NCBI GenBank assembly: GCA_964436125.1
Contig: CAYTBT010000009.1
Span: 35,840 to 99,839 of the forward strand
DNA from: CAYRFF01 sp964436125
GTDB lineage: Bacteria; Bacteroidota; Bacteroidia; Chitinophagales; Saprospiraceae
DNA length: 64,000 nt
Direction: 5' to 3'
The position numbers and the translations under genes are program-made. The notes beneath the pieces are model-generated. The model worked only from the letters and a program-made list of their open reading frames with translations, was not told the DNA's origin and did not search any database. Positions 1-8,406 of this stretch are shown piece by piece (within the stretch, counting starts at the first letter, position 1; every line of letters starts with the position of its first letter).

Positions 1-2553
1 ATCGAGATATTCCAGTGGGAGAATATCCTTATGTCCAATACCGAATTCCGTAAAATGATTAAGATCAAATTCCAGGTAAAAGCCTGCTTGTGGGGATTGA
101 TCATAGTTCACAACGGTAGGCAGTACTGTTCCACGTGTGCCTTGTGTCGGATCATTATTGGAATAGTCACAATCTTCATCAAGTGGATCGGAGGCATCGT
201 ACCAGGTAACTTTCAGGTCGGAGATTTGATAATTTCCTCCTGTGGCAGCATTGTAGTCGCTGAGTTCCTGATCAAGCGCATAAAATCTGATAGTTACGTT
301 ATTATTGAATGAATTGGAGCTGCTCAATGCCCAGTTCCGCGGTAGGTAATAATTTCCCGTAGTTGTCTGTTGCACAGAACCGAGGTCATTAATCTTGAGG
401 TTCACCGTTCCCAGGTTTTGATTATTCGGATTTATTTCTGCGACGATGTGGCCATTGAGATAAAATGGTATGAAGCTATTGCCCGAGACATTATCGACAT
501 AAATGTCCTTGCAACCACCTGTTTCAGAGATCTTGGGATTGGAAGCTGCAATTAAAAAGGCATAATCTTCTACCTCGCCTTTGACAGGTATATCACATGG
601 GCCGGAACCGGTAGTGCCGGAAACTTTTGTCCAGATACGGAATTTTAAGTATTCTCCTGTTGTAGCTGATGTGGGAATCGTGAAACTGAAATTATAGTAA
701 TCCCCTTCAGAATAAGAATTTCCATTGTTTATAATGACTTCATTGCTTTCAATTGTTCCATTGGAATTATAGTCAAAACAGACTTTGAATTTCTGATCTT
801 GGCCTAGAAAGTAGAAGTCGATATTATATGTCGTACCTGCTGAAAGTATCGGTGTATTGTAACAGCTATAATCACTATAGACATTGCCAGTTTCATTCGG
901 AGTACCGGAATCATTTCTGAAAAGTGTAGTCATTCCTTCTTGGAGTCTGAAAATAGCAATTCCACTGGTGTCTGTTATTGTGCTACTGACATTACAGAGC
1001 TCGACTCCACGGGATTCACCTACGGTGATATAAGCTGTTCTTGTGATTGTAGAAGCGCCGCTATTCACAGTTAAGGTAACATCGTATTGGCCGGGAGCGT
1101 TATAAAGGATAACCGGATTGGGATCAGTGGAGCTCGATGGACTTCCTCCGGGAAATGACCATGACCAGCTTGTAACATTTCCCAGACTTACGTCAAAAAA
1201 ATAGACGGAATCTCCCTTACATGTGTAGGTGGTATTGGAGAAGAATTGTGCCTCAACCTGCGTATTGCATGATGATAGGCAGGATAAGCCCGGGTAATAA
1301 TTATTTACAGTTTGTATAGAATTTTTCTCACAATTATTAGGTGTGCCATCTGACCAGTCAACAGCATCGGCATGGACTCGGGGATCCATAATCAGTGGCG
1401 CCCTATTAGGTGGATCACAGGTTCCTCCTATGGCAAAATTATGCGGGCAATTGAAATTATGCCCTATTTCATGAGATGCCAGGACGCGTAGCGACTGAAG
1501 ATTGCCGGTATAATATTGCAGAACATGATATTTAATATTTGATACACAGACTGCACCTACCCACGCGATACCTATTGTGCCGCCGGGGTAATCTCTTGCT
1601 GTCCATAATTGACCGAGGTCATAAGTGCTCGTAAAAATAGCGGGACCTTCAATGGAAAAAGCATCCAAGAGATCGTTCATGTTTGTTGCTGTGGTTATAC
1701 TCGTCGGTTGATGCTTGAAGTCGGTAAAAATAACTTGTTCTACTATTTCAAATCGTATTTCATCGTTGAAATCGTTTAAATATTGGCCATTTACAACATT
1801 CATCACAGCAATTGCATGATTTTCAACGGACCGGATTTTCTTTTCATAAGTTCGATACATTGATATGTCATGTACAACTGCAAGTTCAACAAGTTTGCAA
1901 TTTCCGGCACTTGGTTTTCCGGCATACGGCGGTTCAATGCTCCTGCTTTTATTCATCACTTCACTAAGGCCACACTTTACAGATGCATCCCGGATGATGT
2001 CCTTTGCTTGATAGAGGACATAACTATTTGCCGGCAGGCTTTCATCAAATCTATCGGCATTTTCAATGAAAAAAGTACCCTTCTCTGTCTGGAACTCACC
2101 GAAGATAAAATTTCCATCAACCGTGAGGTATACTTCTCCGCCCTTTGAATCATTCATATAGCCATTATATACGAGATGGTCGGTTCTTTTGAGTTTCATA
2201 CTTGTAGGATCACCATCCTGAATGAGAATATATCCGTCGGGAATTTTGTCAAGATTACCTTTTATTGTCAGTAAATATCCCGGTGCAAGAATATCATCTT
2301 GACTTACGCTAAATTTAAAGCTTAGCTTTTGATTGATATTCAGCTTAAAATAGCTTGCTGAGAACTTTGTAGCCGGTATATTGTCGATTGCTGAGAAATC
2401 TGCTGTGAAAAGGAGATAATTCTTAAATGATTGATCGAGATTGCCTCGACTTGACAAGGATTGCGCTGTAATTGACGTATAAGATTGCGCAGTTCCACCG
2501 ACCGTGTAAAAACTGAAGATAAGAATATAAAAGAACAGGTAGAGCTTAGGCAT
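1..2553 (-). CDS. Secreted zinc metalloprotease (metzincin type) with PKD and GEVEDY domains, C-terminus cut by the window
   Basis: An open frame of 851 codons runs from ATG at 2553 to the window edge without a stop. The N-terminus is a signal peptide (hydrophobic stretch about residues 4-14, then GGTAQS). Residues 361-371 read HEIGHNFNCPH, the extended HExxHxxxxxH zinc site of metzincins (reprolysin-like), with a possible Met-turn (PLIMDP) shortly after. A PKD domain follows (about 430-510, WSWSFPGG), then a GEVEDY motif at 659-664 that marks the GEVEDY domain common in Bacteroidota secreted proteins. The missing C-terminus would be expected to carry a T9SS sorting domain, but this cannot be seen. 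Probable role: extracellular protein degradation. No partner gene is adjacent; the next gene upstream, also on the minus strand, is a glycosyltransferase 235 bp away. Confidence 0.9.
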   Translation of the reverse strand, partial: MPKLYLFFYILIFSFYTVGGTAQSYTSITAQSLSSRGNLDQSFKNYLLFTADFSAIDNIPATKFSASYFKLNINQKLSFKFSVSQDDILAPGYLLTIKGNLDKIPDGYILIQDGDPTSMKLKRTDHLVYNGYMNDSKGGEVYLTVDGNFIFGEFQTEKGTFFIENADRFDESLPANSYVLYQAKDIIRDASVKCGLSEVMNKSRSIEPPYAGKPSAGNCKLVELAVVHDISMYRTYEKKIRSVENHAIAVMNVVNGQYLNDFNDEIRFEIVEQVIFTDFKHQPTSITTATNMNDLLDAFSIEGPAIFTSTYDLGQLWTARDYPGGTIGIAWVGAVCVSNIKYHVLQYYTGNLQSLRVLASHEIGHNFNCPHNFAIGGTCDPPNRAPLIMDPRVHADAVDWSDGTPNNCEKNSIQTVNNYYPGLSCLSSCNTQVEAQFFSNTTYTCKGDSVYFFDVSLGNVTSWSWSFPGGSPSSSTDPNPVILYNAPGQYDVTLTVNSGASTITRTAYITVGESRGVELCNVSSTITDTSGIAIFRLQEGMTTLFRNDSGTPNETGNVYSDYSCYNTPILSAGTTYNIDFYFLGQDQKFKVCFDYNSNGTIESNEVIINNGNSYSEGDYYNFSFTIPTSATTGEYLKFRIWTKVSGTTGSGPCDIPVKGEVEDYAFLIAASNPKISETGGCKDIYVDNVSGNSFIPFYLNGHIVAEINPNNQNLGTVNLKINDLGSVQQTTTGNYYLPRNWALSSSNSFNNNVTIRFYALDQELSDYNAATGGNYQISDLKVTWYDASDPLDEDCDYSNNDPTQGTRGTVLPTVVNYDQSPQAGFYLEFDLNHFTEFGIGHKDILPLEYLD

Positions 2554-2787
2554 ATAATCAGATATTTTTTGATATAAGGGTTTAAAGAACATTTCCGAGC
2601 TTAATATACGATATTTAAGTGGTTGAGGGAAATTTAATCGATAAATACCATAAATATTTTAGCTGAAGTGTTATTGAAGTCATAGTACCTTCAATTCTGT
2701 GTTCTATAAGAAAGGCGAGATTAATTACACATCTTAAGAAGCTCAGTATGAATATTGAACCTGGTAAGAAAAGTGTTTTCCGGGGAC

Positions 2788-3798
2788 TCAACAGAAATTA
2801 AAGAAACTTTTGTTCAGGAGAAAGCCCTTATTGCCTAGGATCGCATTTAAGTCTCGGCGTTCATCGGGCTGGGATACTGCAGTTATAATCTGAAACTCAT
2901 CCGTTGGATAAGCAGAAGGTTTTTCAATCAGGACATCGTAGATATGTTTTTGCCATTTGCGCGGATTATTGCAGGTCCATCGGAAATTGATATTTGATTG
3001 TAGGAGGAGCCTGGCAATTGCTTTTCCTTTTGAGCCTGCACCCCACAAGAGGAGCTTTTTCTCTTTTGCATAATCGAGTTGTATGAAATACTTTATCTTC
3101 AAGGGAAAATAATTATAATCCTTATACTGCGGTAGATTTCTACTTGCCCTGGAAAAGTGGTCGCGCCAGTAATGCAGCACTTTTGATGTGCTATTGATCG
3201 GACACTTGTATTGATAAAAGCGAAAGGCAAGGTCGTAGTCCTCAGGATAATAGCCTTGCGTGATACCACCGATAGCATCCAGCGTTGATTTTCTCGTCAT
3301 CCATAGAGGAGAAGGAATAGGACACTCGTAATAGATGTCTTGATATTGTGTATCATTACCTGCGTGTGCATTGAGGCGGTCCGCATAGTAATGATAGCCG
3401 GATTGCAATTCTTTCCCGGTCGCAAAGTATTCGACGGCTCCTGTTGCAAGCGCATTCCGTTCAGAATCCTGAAGTAATTTATATAAAGTTGCTAGTTTAT
3501 CGGGTGTCATGACATCGTCCGAGTCCATTCTGGTGATATATTTCCCATTAGCTTGCGCAAATGCCGTTTCAAGTGCCGGAATTATCCCTGAGCCTCCATT
3601 CACCATCACGCGGATACGGCTGTCTTTCCTAGCGGCATCTCTCATCATGATCTCTGAGTCATCTGTTGAATGATCATTTACCATAATCAATTCCCAATCT
3701 AGAAATGATTGCTCTAGGATAGAATTTATGCATTCTGCGAGGTATTGCTCTGTATCTTTAACAGGCATAAGAATGGAAATTGTAGGAAAATCAGCCAT
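2788..3798 (-). CDS. Glycosyltransferase family 2 with a Rossmann-like C-terminal extension
   Basis: 336 aa. Residues 6-100 carry the GT-A fold signature of family 2: SILMPVKDTEQYL at the start, ELIMVNDHSTDDS, and the metal/nucleotide-binding DSD at 92-94 (RMDSDD). After the catalytic domain, near residue 255, the chain reads LLLWGAGSKGKAIARLL, a glycine-rich GxGxxG stretch like a nucleotide-binding fold, in place of the usual C-terminal helix. It probably transfers a sugar during glycan or surface polysaccharide assembly in the cytoplasm; donor and acceptor are unknown. It stands alone, with no other glycan genes beside it. One copy of the ATTTGCGNAAGC word lies inside the gene (FAQAN codons). 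Confidence 0.87.
   Translation of the reverse strand: MADFPTISILMPVKDTEQYLAECINSILEQSFLDWELIMVNDHSTDDSEIMMRDAARKDSRIRVMVNGGSGIIPALETAFAQANGKYITRMDSDDVMTPDKLATLYKLLQDSERNALATGAVEYFATGKELQSGYHYYADRLNAHAGNDTQYQDIYYECPIPSPLWMTRKSTLDAIGGITQGYYPEDYDLAFRFYQYKCPINSTSKVLHYWRDHFSRASRNLPQYKDYNYFPLKIKYFIQLDYAKEKKLLLWGAGSKGKAIARLLLQSNINFRWTCNNPRKWQKHIYDVLIEKPSAYPTDEFQIITAVSQPDERRDLNAILGNKGFLLNKSFFNFC
3551..3562 (-). repeat. ATTTGCGNAAGC word, copy 1
   Basis: Exact copy (N=C) inside the glycosyltransferase gene, where it encodes part of FAQAN on the coding strand. Flanked by GGC before and TAA after, matching the extended consensus. Confidence 0.85.
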
Positions 3799-4036
3799 AA
3801 GTGCTAATGTAGGAAATCTTCACCGTATCTATGAGTTTTTTATTTACACGATTAAATGGTCGCAAGTAATCAGGATTCTTGCATAGCAATATTAAACCCG
3901 GTCATCTTCAATTTCTCGTGCATAGATAGGGCATTATGGAAGAGAGAAAAGTGGATAGAAGGAAGGCATCGAGGCGGGAGAAATCGAGATGGGGTTTAAT
4001 ATGGGGACAGGTTTACGGTCGGGGAATGGATAGGAT

Positions 4037-4048
4037 ATTTGCGGAAGC
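4037..4048 (+). repeat. ATTTGCGNAAGC word, copy 2
   Basis: Exact copy (N=G) in intergenic DNA about 35 bp upstream of the atpD -33 box. Confidence 0.85.
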
Positions 4049-4080
4049 TAAAAAAGTTCTGAATAAAAGATGAAAAAGAA

Positions 4081-4111
4081 TTTTGTGGGCGTTACAAAAG
4101 GCTTATCTTTG
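4081..4111 (+). promoter_or_regulatory. Bacteroidota-type promoter of atpDC
   Basis: TTTTG at 4081-4085 and TATCTTTG at 4104-4111, separated by 18 bp. This matches the TTTG / TAnnTTTG consensus of the primary sigma factor in Bacteroidota. The transcript would begin about 35 bp before the atpD start. Confidence 0.7.
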
Positions 4112-4152
4112 CAGCGATTTTAAAAAAATGAATCACTAAACAGTTAAATCGT

Positions 4153-5664
4153 ATGGCAAATACCGGAAAAATAAGGCAGGTAATCGGCCCAGTTGTCGAT
4201 GTGGGATTCAGTGACGAAGGTTCAGAACTACCCAATCTATATAATGCATTACAGATTAATCGTGAGAATGGGGAGAAGCTTGTGCTTGAGGTGCAACAAC
4301 ACCTGGGAGAGGATAGCGTAAGGACGATAGCAATGGATGCTACAGAGGGGTTGACACGTGGTATGGAAGTAATTGACACGGGAAGACCTATCTCAATGCC
4401 GGTAGGCGAGAAGATTAAAGGCCGCTTGTTTAATGTAACGGGAGAAGCCATCGACGGTATTGGAGAAGTTGAAAAAACTGCCAAGGCATTGCCCATTCAC
4501 CGTGAACCGCCGAAATATGAAGACTTATCTGTTGAGACAGAGGTGCTTTATACCGGGATTAAGGTAATTGACTTGATTGAGCCTTATGCCAAGGGAGGTA
4601 AAATCGGTTTATTCGGAGGTGCCGGTGTGGGGAAAACGGTTCTTATTCAGGAGCTTATCAACAATATTGCCAAGGGATATGACGGGCTTTCTGTATTTGC
4701 CGGCGTAGGAGAGAGAACGCGTGAGGGGAATGACCTCTTGCGTGAGATGCTTGAAGCTGGTATTATCAAGTACGGTGACGGATTCCTCGAGAGCATGGAG
4801 AAAGGTGGCTGGGATTTATCCAGTGTGGATGAAGAAACCTTGAAGCAATCGCAGGCAACATTTGCATTTGGGCAGATGAATGAGCCTCCGGGTGCTCGTG
4901 CGCGAGTAGCATTATCCGGATTGACTATTGCAGAGCATTATCGGGATGGAGATCTCAGCGATCCCAATGGCGGTAGAGATATCTTGTTCTTCATCGATAA
5001 TATCTTCCGATTTACACAAGCGGGTTCAGAGGTGTCTGCACTTCTCGGACGGATGCCTTCTGCGGTGGGTTATCAGCCGACCCTTTCTACAGAGATGGGA
5101 GCGATGCAAGAACGTATTACATCGACAAAACGTGGTTCAATTACATCAGTGCAGGCGGTTTACGTACCTGCGGATGACTTGACGGATCCGGCTCCTGCGA
5201 CGACATTTGCACACCTCGATGCAACAACGACGCTATCTAGAAAAATATCTTCCATGGGTATTTATCCGGCAGTTGATCCGCTCGATTCTACTTCGCGTAT
5301 TATGGAGCCTTCAATTATCGGAGAAGAGCATTACAACACTGCCCAGAAGGTGAAGAATATGCTTCAGAGAAATAAAGAATTACAAGATATTATTGCTATT
5401 CTCGGTATCGATGAACTTTCTGAGGAGGATAGACAAGTAGTGCACAGAGCTAGAAGGGTACAGCGTTTCATGTCACAGCCTTTCCATGTTGCAGAACAGT
5501 TTACCGGTATTCCGGGAACTCTTGTTTCAATTGAAGATACGATTAAAGGTTTTAACATGATTATGGATGGGGAACTAGATAAATATCCTGAATCTGCCTT
5601 TAACTTGAAGGGAACGATTGAAGAAGTTATAGAAGCTGGTGAAAAAGAGTTAAAAGAAGCATAA
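4153..5664 (+). CDS. atpD: ATP synthase F1 subunit beta
   Basis: 503 aa. The catalytic subunit of F1 ATP synthase, which makes ATP from ADP and phosphate at the inner membrane. Visible signatures: Walker A GGAGVGKT at 155-162, catalytic glutamate in GVGERTREGNDL (E187), the ATP synthase alpha/beta signature region around PPGARARVALSGLT, and the DELSEED motif at 420-426 that contacts gamma. Length is slightly above the usual 460-480 because of an insertion (LESMEKGGWDLSSVDEE, about 215-235) typical of Bacteroidota. atpC follows 11 bp downstream; the other atp genes are not in the window, which is the usual split arrangement in this phylum. Start at ATG 4153 agrees with the family N-terminus. 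Confidence 0.98.
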   Translation: MANTGKIRQVIGPVVDVGFSDEGSELPNLYNALQINRENGEKLVLEVQQHLGEDSVRTIAMDATEGLTRGMEVIDTGRPISMPVGEKIKGRLFNVTGEAIDGIGEVEKTAKALPIHREPPKYEDLSVETEVLYTGIKVIDLIEPYAKGGKIGLFGGAGVGKTVLIQELINNIAKGYDGLSVFAGVGERTREGNDLLREMLEAGIIKYGDGFLESMEKGGWDLSSVDEETLKQSQATFAFGQMNEPPGARARVALSGLTIAEHYRDGDLSDPNGGRDILFFIDNIFRFTQAGSEVSALLGRMPSAVGYQPTLSTEMGAMQERITSTKRGSITSVQAVYVPADDLTDPAPATTFAHLDATTTLSRKISSMGIYPAVDPLDSTSRIMEPSIIGEEHYNTAQKVKNMLQRNKELQDIIAILGIDELSEEDRQVVHRARRVQRFMSQPFHVAEQFTGIPGTLVSIEDTIKGFNMIMDGELDKYPESAFNLKGTIEEVIEAGEKELKEA

Positions 5665-5675
5665 AAAGTAGAACG

Positions 5676-5915
5676 ATGCAGTTGTCAATTATAAGCCCGG
5701 AAAAGGAAATATTCAGCGGTGAAGTGAGTAGTGTATCCGTACCTGGAGTCAATGGAAAATTTCAAGTACTCGATGGTCATGCTCCGATTGTATCTGCACT
5801 GGAAGCCGGAGAAGTAAAATATATCCTTCAATCCGGAGAAGAACGCTTTATTTCTATTGAAAAAGGCTTTCTTGAGGTGATGAATAATGAAGTATCATTG
5901 TTGATTACTCAATAG
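5676..5915 (+). CDS. atpC: ATP synthase F1 subunit epsilon (short form)
   Basis: 79 aa, starting 11 bp after atpD and co-transcribed with it. It matches the N-terminal beta-sandwich of epsilon (QLSIISPEKEIFSGEVSSVSVPG, then GKFQVLDGHAPIVSAL). The C-terminal alpha-helical hairpin that acts as ratchet inhibitor in proteobacterial epsilon (about 135 aa) is absent, as is common in Bacteroidota. Role: central stalk subunit coupling gamma rotation to the membrane sector. Confidence 0.95.
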   Translation: MQLSIISPEKEIFSGEVSSVSVPGVNGKFQVLDGHAPIVSALEAGEVKYILQSGEERFISIEKGFLEVMNNEVSLLITQ

Positions 5916-6117
5916 CTTTCACTTAAGTGCGATTTTCCTCACGATCGGCCTTCTTTTTCAGTGAAGGAGGTAGTTTATGATTGAAATTGTGAATAATTAA
6001 GTTGGATAAGCAGTGATTTTATCCATCTTCATTCTATAATCGAATCGGATAGTGTTGAATTTTCTTTAGTGAGTTATGCATAGCTTGTTGCTACCTGTTT
6101 TCTGACAGACGGCAAAA

Positions 6118-6612
6118 TTATACAGCTGCAAACATCGTGGTTATATACAGATTGGCTCCATAGCAAGCATAAATGAGGAGTTCAGCGAGTAATTCCTTTG
6201 GGAATTCTTCATCAAGCCCTTCAATGATGTAGTTATAATTGACCTTTGACCAATTGAAGTCCGGATTGAGGATTAAAATCTCTTTTTCATCTTCATCGTA
6301 GAGATGAAATTTCTGACTCCAGAAGCCCTTGGTACGCATTATCCAACTTTTTTCTTTCTGATGACTGAATTCTAGTCTGATGATGATATGCCCTTTCCAG
6401 TTAAAGATAATATCTCCGCAATCTACGCCATCTTTTAAAATATCAAATTTGCTTCCCCAGATGTTTTTGGACTTTATTTCAATCTTGGTCTTCCCTAGTA
6501 ATGTGGAGGCTGTGCTAGAGAACCAGTTCTTATACTTCACCGTGAGAATATTATTCCCTTTATCATCGATGATTTCATAATCACCTCTACCGGATGTGGA
6601 TTTAACTTGCAT
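6118..6612 (-). CDS. Uncharacterised protein, possibly LURP-one/tubby-like fold
   Basis: 164 aa, no signal peptide. The sequence alternates short beta-strand-like segments with aromatic residues (YEIID, NILTVKY, KIEIKSKN, IIFNWKG, IIIRLEF, WIMRTKG) and ends in a hydrophobic helix (LLAELLIYACYGANLYI). This pattern recalls LURP-one-related/tubby C-terminal beta barrels with a central hydrophobic helix, but I recognise no diagnostic motif, so the family assignment is a guess. It lies alone between atpC (convergent) and the epimerase fusion. Confidence 0.6.
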   Translation of the reverse strand: MQVKSTSGRGDYEIIDDKGNNILTVKYKNWFSSTASTLLGKTKIEIKSKNIWGSKFDILKDGVDCGDIIFNWKGHIIIRLEFSHQKEKSWIMRTKGFWSQKFHLYDEDEKEILILNPDFNWSKVNYNYIIEGLDEEFPKELLAELLIYACYGANLYITTMFAAV

Positions 6613-6828
6613 AAAATAATTTTTCAGTTATACAGTCTGATTTAAACTTGAGTTTGATGCTTTGTTATGTTTTTATTGCAATTTTCCATTGATTACAGCC
6701 CTAAGGTAATATTTTTACAATAAATGCGATGTGCATTTCCACACTTGCTGTGACATTCTTCTACCTAGTTTCCGATAGACATTCAAAATCAATGGAGATT
6801 TTCTCTGTAGAGTATATTGAAAACTATG

Positions 6829-8262
6829 CTACAAAAACTCAAAGAGAACAAGATCGATAGACTTTGTTTCCAGTATAGTAAAATTGCATTCCTTGTACTT
6901 TGGCTTCCTTAGTCGTGGCCGCACATTCTGCGAAAAAGCAATTTTTTCCGTAGGGATTCCCAGGAAATTTTTATCGCAACGATGATTGGAATTGCTGTCA
7001 TGATAAATGGATACAGCGTAGCTGCCAGGTGGAAGACCTTCAATTTTAACCTCTGTTTTCTTGTCTTTCGGCTCGAGGAGGACTGAAATAAATTCCTTGC
7101 CTTTCTTGAGCCAGGAACGAGCGTCATTATAAATGCCTACAACAATTTTTCCGGCAGTATTTTCGACATTGGTAATTTTAATTGTCAAGGTGTTTTTCTG
7201 GCTGAAAAGAGGATTTATAGAGAAAAAGCAGATGAAAAGGCTAAGGAGAAAGAATCTTGCCAGAGCGGGTGCTTTGCCGGATCGATATGCTTTATAAGGC
7301 TCTGATTTCTTCAGCAAGAAGTACTTGATAATACTCCGGAATGGGTAAATCATCCATTTGCTGAAAGCTGAAGTAATGCGACGGATTTCCTCGTAATGGT
7401 TTTCAATGTTCCCCTCTCTGAAGTGCAGGATTTCCTCGAGGATATTCCCGTCGAAATAAATCCCACAGTGAAAATTTTTCTCGGCAAATGCCTTTTTCGG
7501 AAAATCGAGCGTACCCAATCCATAAATCTGAAATGCTCTACTGAGGTATTTTTTATATGTTGTTCTATATTTTTTCCCTCCACCGAGGTTGAAGATGCGA
7601 TTCTTTAATTGGTTTTTCTGATTTATAGCTTTCACAAATGCCTTGGCAGCTAGTTGTGGTGTTAAAATCTCAAGTTGAGTTTTTAGAGGCATGTGGAACA
7701 TGAGCTTTGATATCTTGTGATTGCCCATAATAGCAGAAAGCCGGAATATACACCAGTCAATGCTGCTGCCTTGGATTAATTTCTCCGCAGCAATTTTGGT
7801 AAGTGCATACTCATCGCCGGTGCTCGCTTCCAGCGGATCTCCTACACTTATGCCGGGATTGTTCACGCGATCGCCATAGACAGAGATAGAAGAACTATAG
7901 AGAAAGAAGGCTTCCGGAGAATATTTCTTGAGGTTCCGGAGAATGTTCTGAGTTCCTATTGTATTTACTTGATGAGCCTTATCGGGATATTCATCGGCTT
8001 GAGGCGGTATCATTGCCGCAAGATGGATGACAATATCTATATCTGCACATGTAGATTGCAAGATGTCATTATTGTCGGAAATATCTCCATAGAGGATGTT
8101 GACCTTTTCCTTATATGACTTGAATTTCTGAATATTATCCTGCGTTTTCAGATCGAATAGGGTAAGATTAATTGCATCGAGTTGCGTTGAGAGCTGTTTT
8201 AGGACTTCATATCCGACGGCTCCCCCGGCGCCGGTAAGTAAGATGTTTTTCTTTGTTTTCAT
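6829..8262 (-). CDS. NAD-dependent epimerase/dehydratase fused through a membrane segment to a DUF2141 domain
   Basis: 477 aa in one uninterrupted frame. Residues 1-300 are an extended SDR: TGAGGAVG at 10-17 binds the dinucleotide, HLAA at 80-83, serines at 123-125 and YxxxK with Y152 and K156 form the active site. About residues 335-354 (FFLLSLFICFFSINPLFS) are hydrophobic and look like a signal peptide or transmembrane helix. Residues 358-477 match DUF2141, normally a separate exported protein (KNTLTIKITNVENTAGKIVVGIY, PGSYAVSIYHDSN). As written, the epimerase would be cytoplasmic and DUF2141 periplasmic. No ATG lies just before the hydrophobic segment, so a separately started DUF2141 gene would need a rare start codon. 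Alternative: two genes fused by loss of a stop. The substrate is unknown. Confidence 0.85.
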   Translation of the reverse strand: MKTKKNILLTGAGGAVGYEVLKQLSTQLDAINLTLFDLKTQDNIQKFKSYKEKVNILYGDISDNNDILQSTCADIDIVIHLAAMIPPQADEYPDKAHQVNTIGTQNILRNLKKYSPEAFFLYSSSISVYGDRVNNPGISVGDPLEASTGDEYALTKIAAEKLIQGSSIDWCIFRLSAIMGNHKISKLMFHMPLKTQLEILTPQLAAKAFVKAINQKNQLKNRIFNLGGGKKYRTTYKKYLSRAFQIYGLGTLDFPKKAFAEKNFHCGIYFDGNILEEILHFREGNIENHYEEIRRITSAFSKWMIYPFRSIIKYFLLKKSEPYKAYRSGKAPALARFFLLSLFICFFSINPLFSQKNTLTIKITNVENTAGKIVVGIYNDARSWLKKGKEFISVLLEPKDKKTEVKIEGLPPGSYAVSIYHDSNSNHRCDKNFLGIPTEKIAFSQNVRPRLRKPKYKECNFTILETKSIDLVLFEFL

Positions 8263-8406
8263 GGCTTTTGCTTTCAGGTGTTAGATATAAAACGCAGAGG
8301 AAAAACAATCATTGTGATTATATGGGGCAAAAGAAAAGAACAACTTCTTTCACTGATTATTGTCATATACAGGGGAGTAAATAAAGCAGGACGAAAGGAT
8401 GGAATT

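Larger units (their letters stand above)
3799..4152. other. Intergenic region upstream of atpD
   Basis: The space between the divergent glycosyltransferase and atpD holds one copy of the ATTTGCGNAAGC word and the atpD promoter. I see no small gene or RNA in the rest. Confidence 0.6.

Noticed and set aside
4092..4496. 134-codon frame antisense to the start of atpD
   Set aside because: It overlaps the strongly conserved atpD coding sequence, has no ribosome binding site and no family resemblance.
5945..5972. Small hairpin CCTTC/GAAGG after atpC
   Set aside because: Only 5 bp of stem and no T-run behind it; too weak to call a terminator.
8278..8406. N-terminal extension of the MFS transporter from GTG 8278
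   Set aside because: The extra 43 residues are not seen in the family pattern, and ATG 8407 has a ribosome binding site and begins the normal N-terminus.
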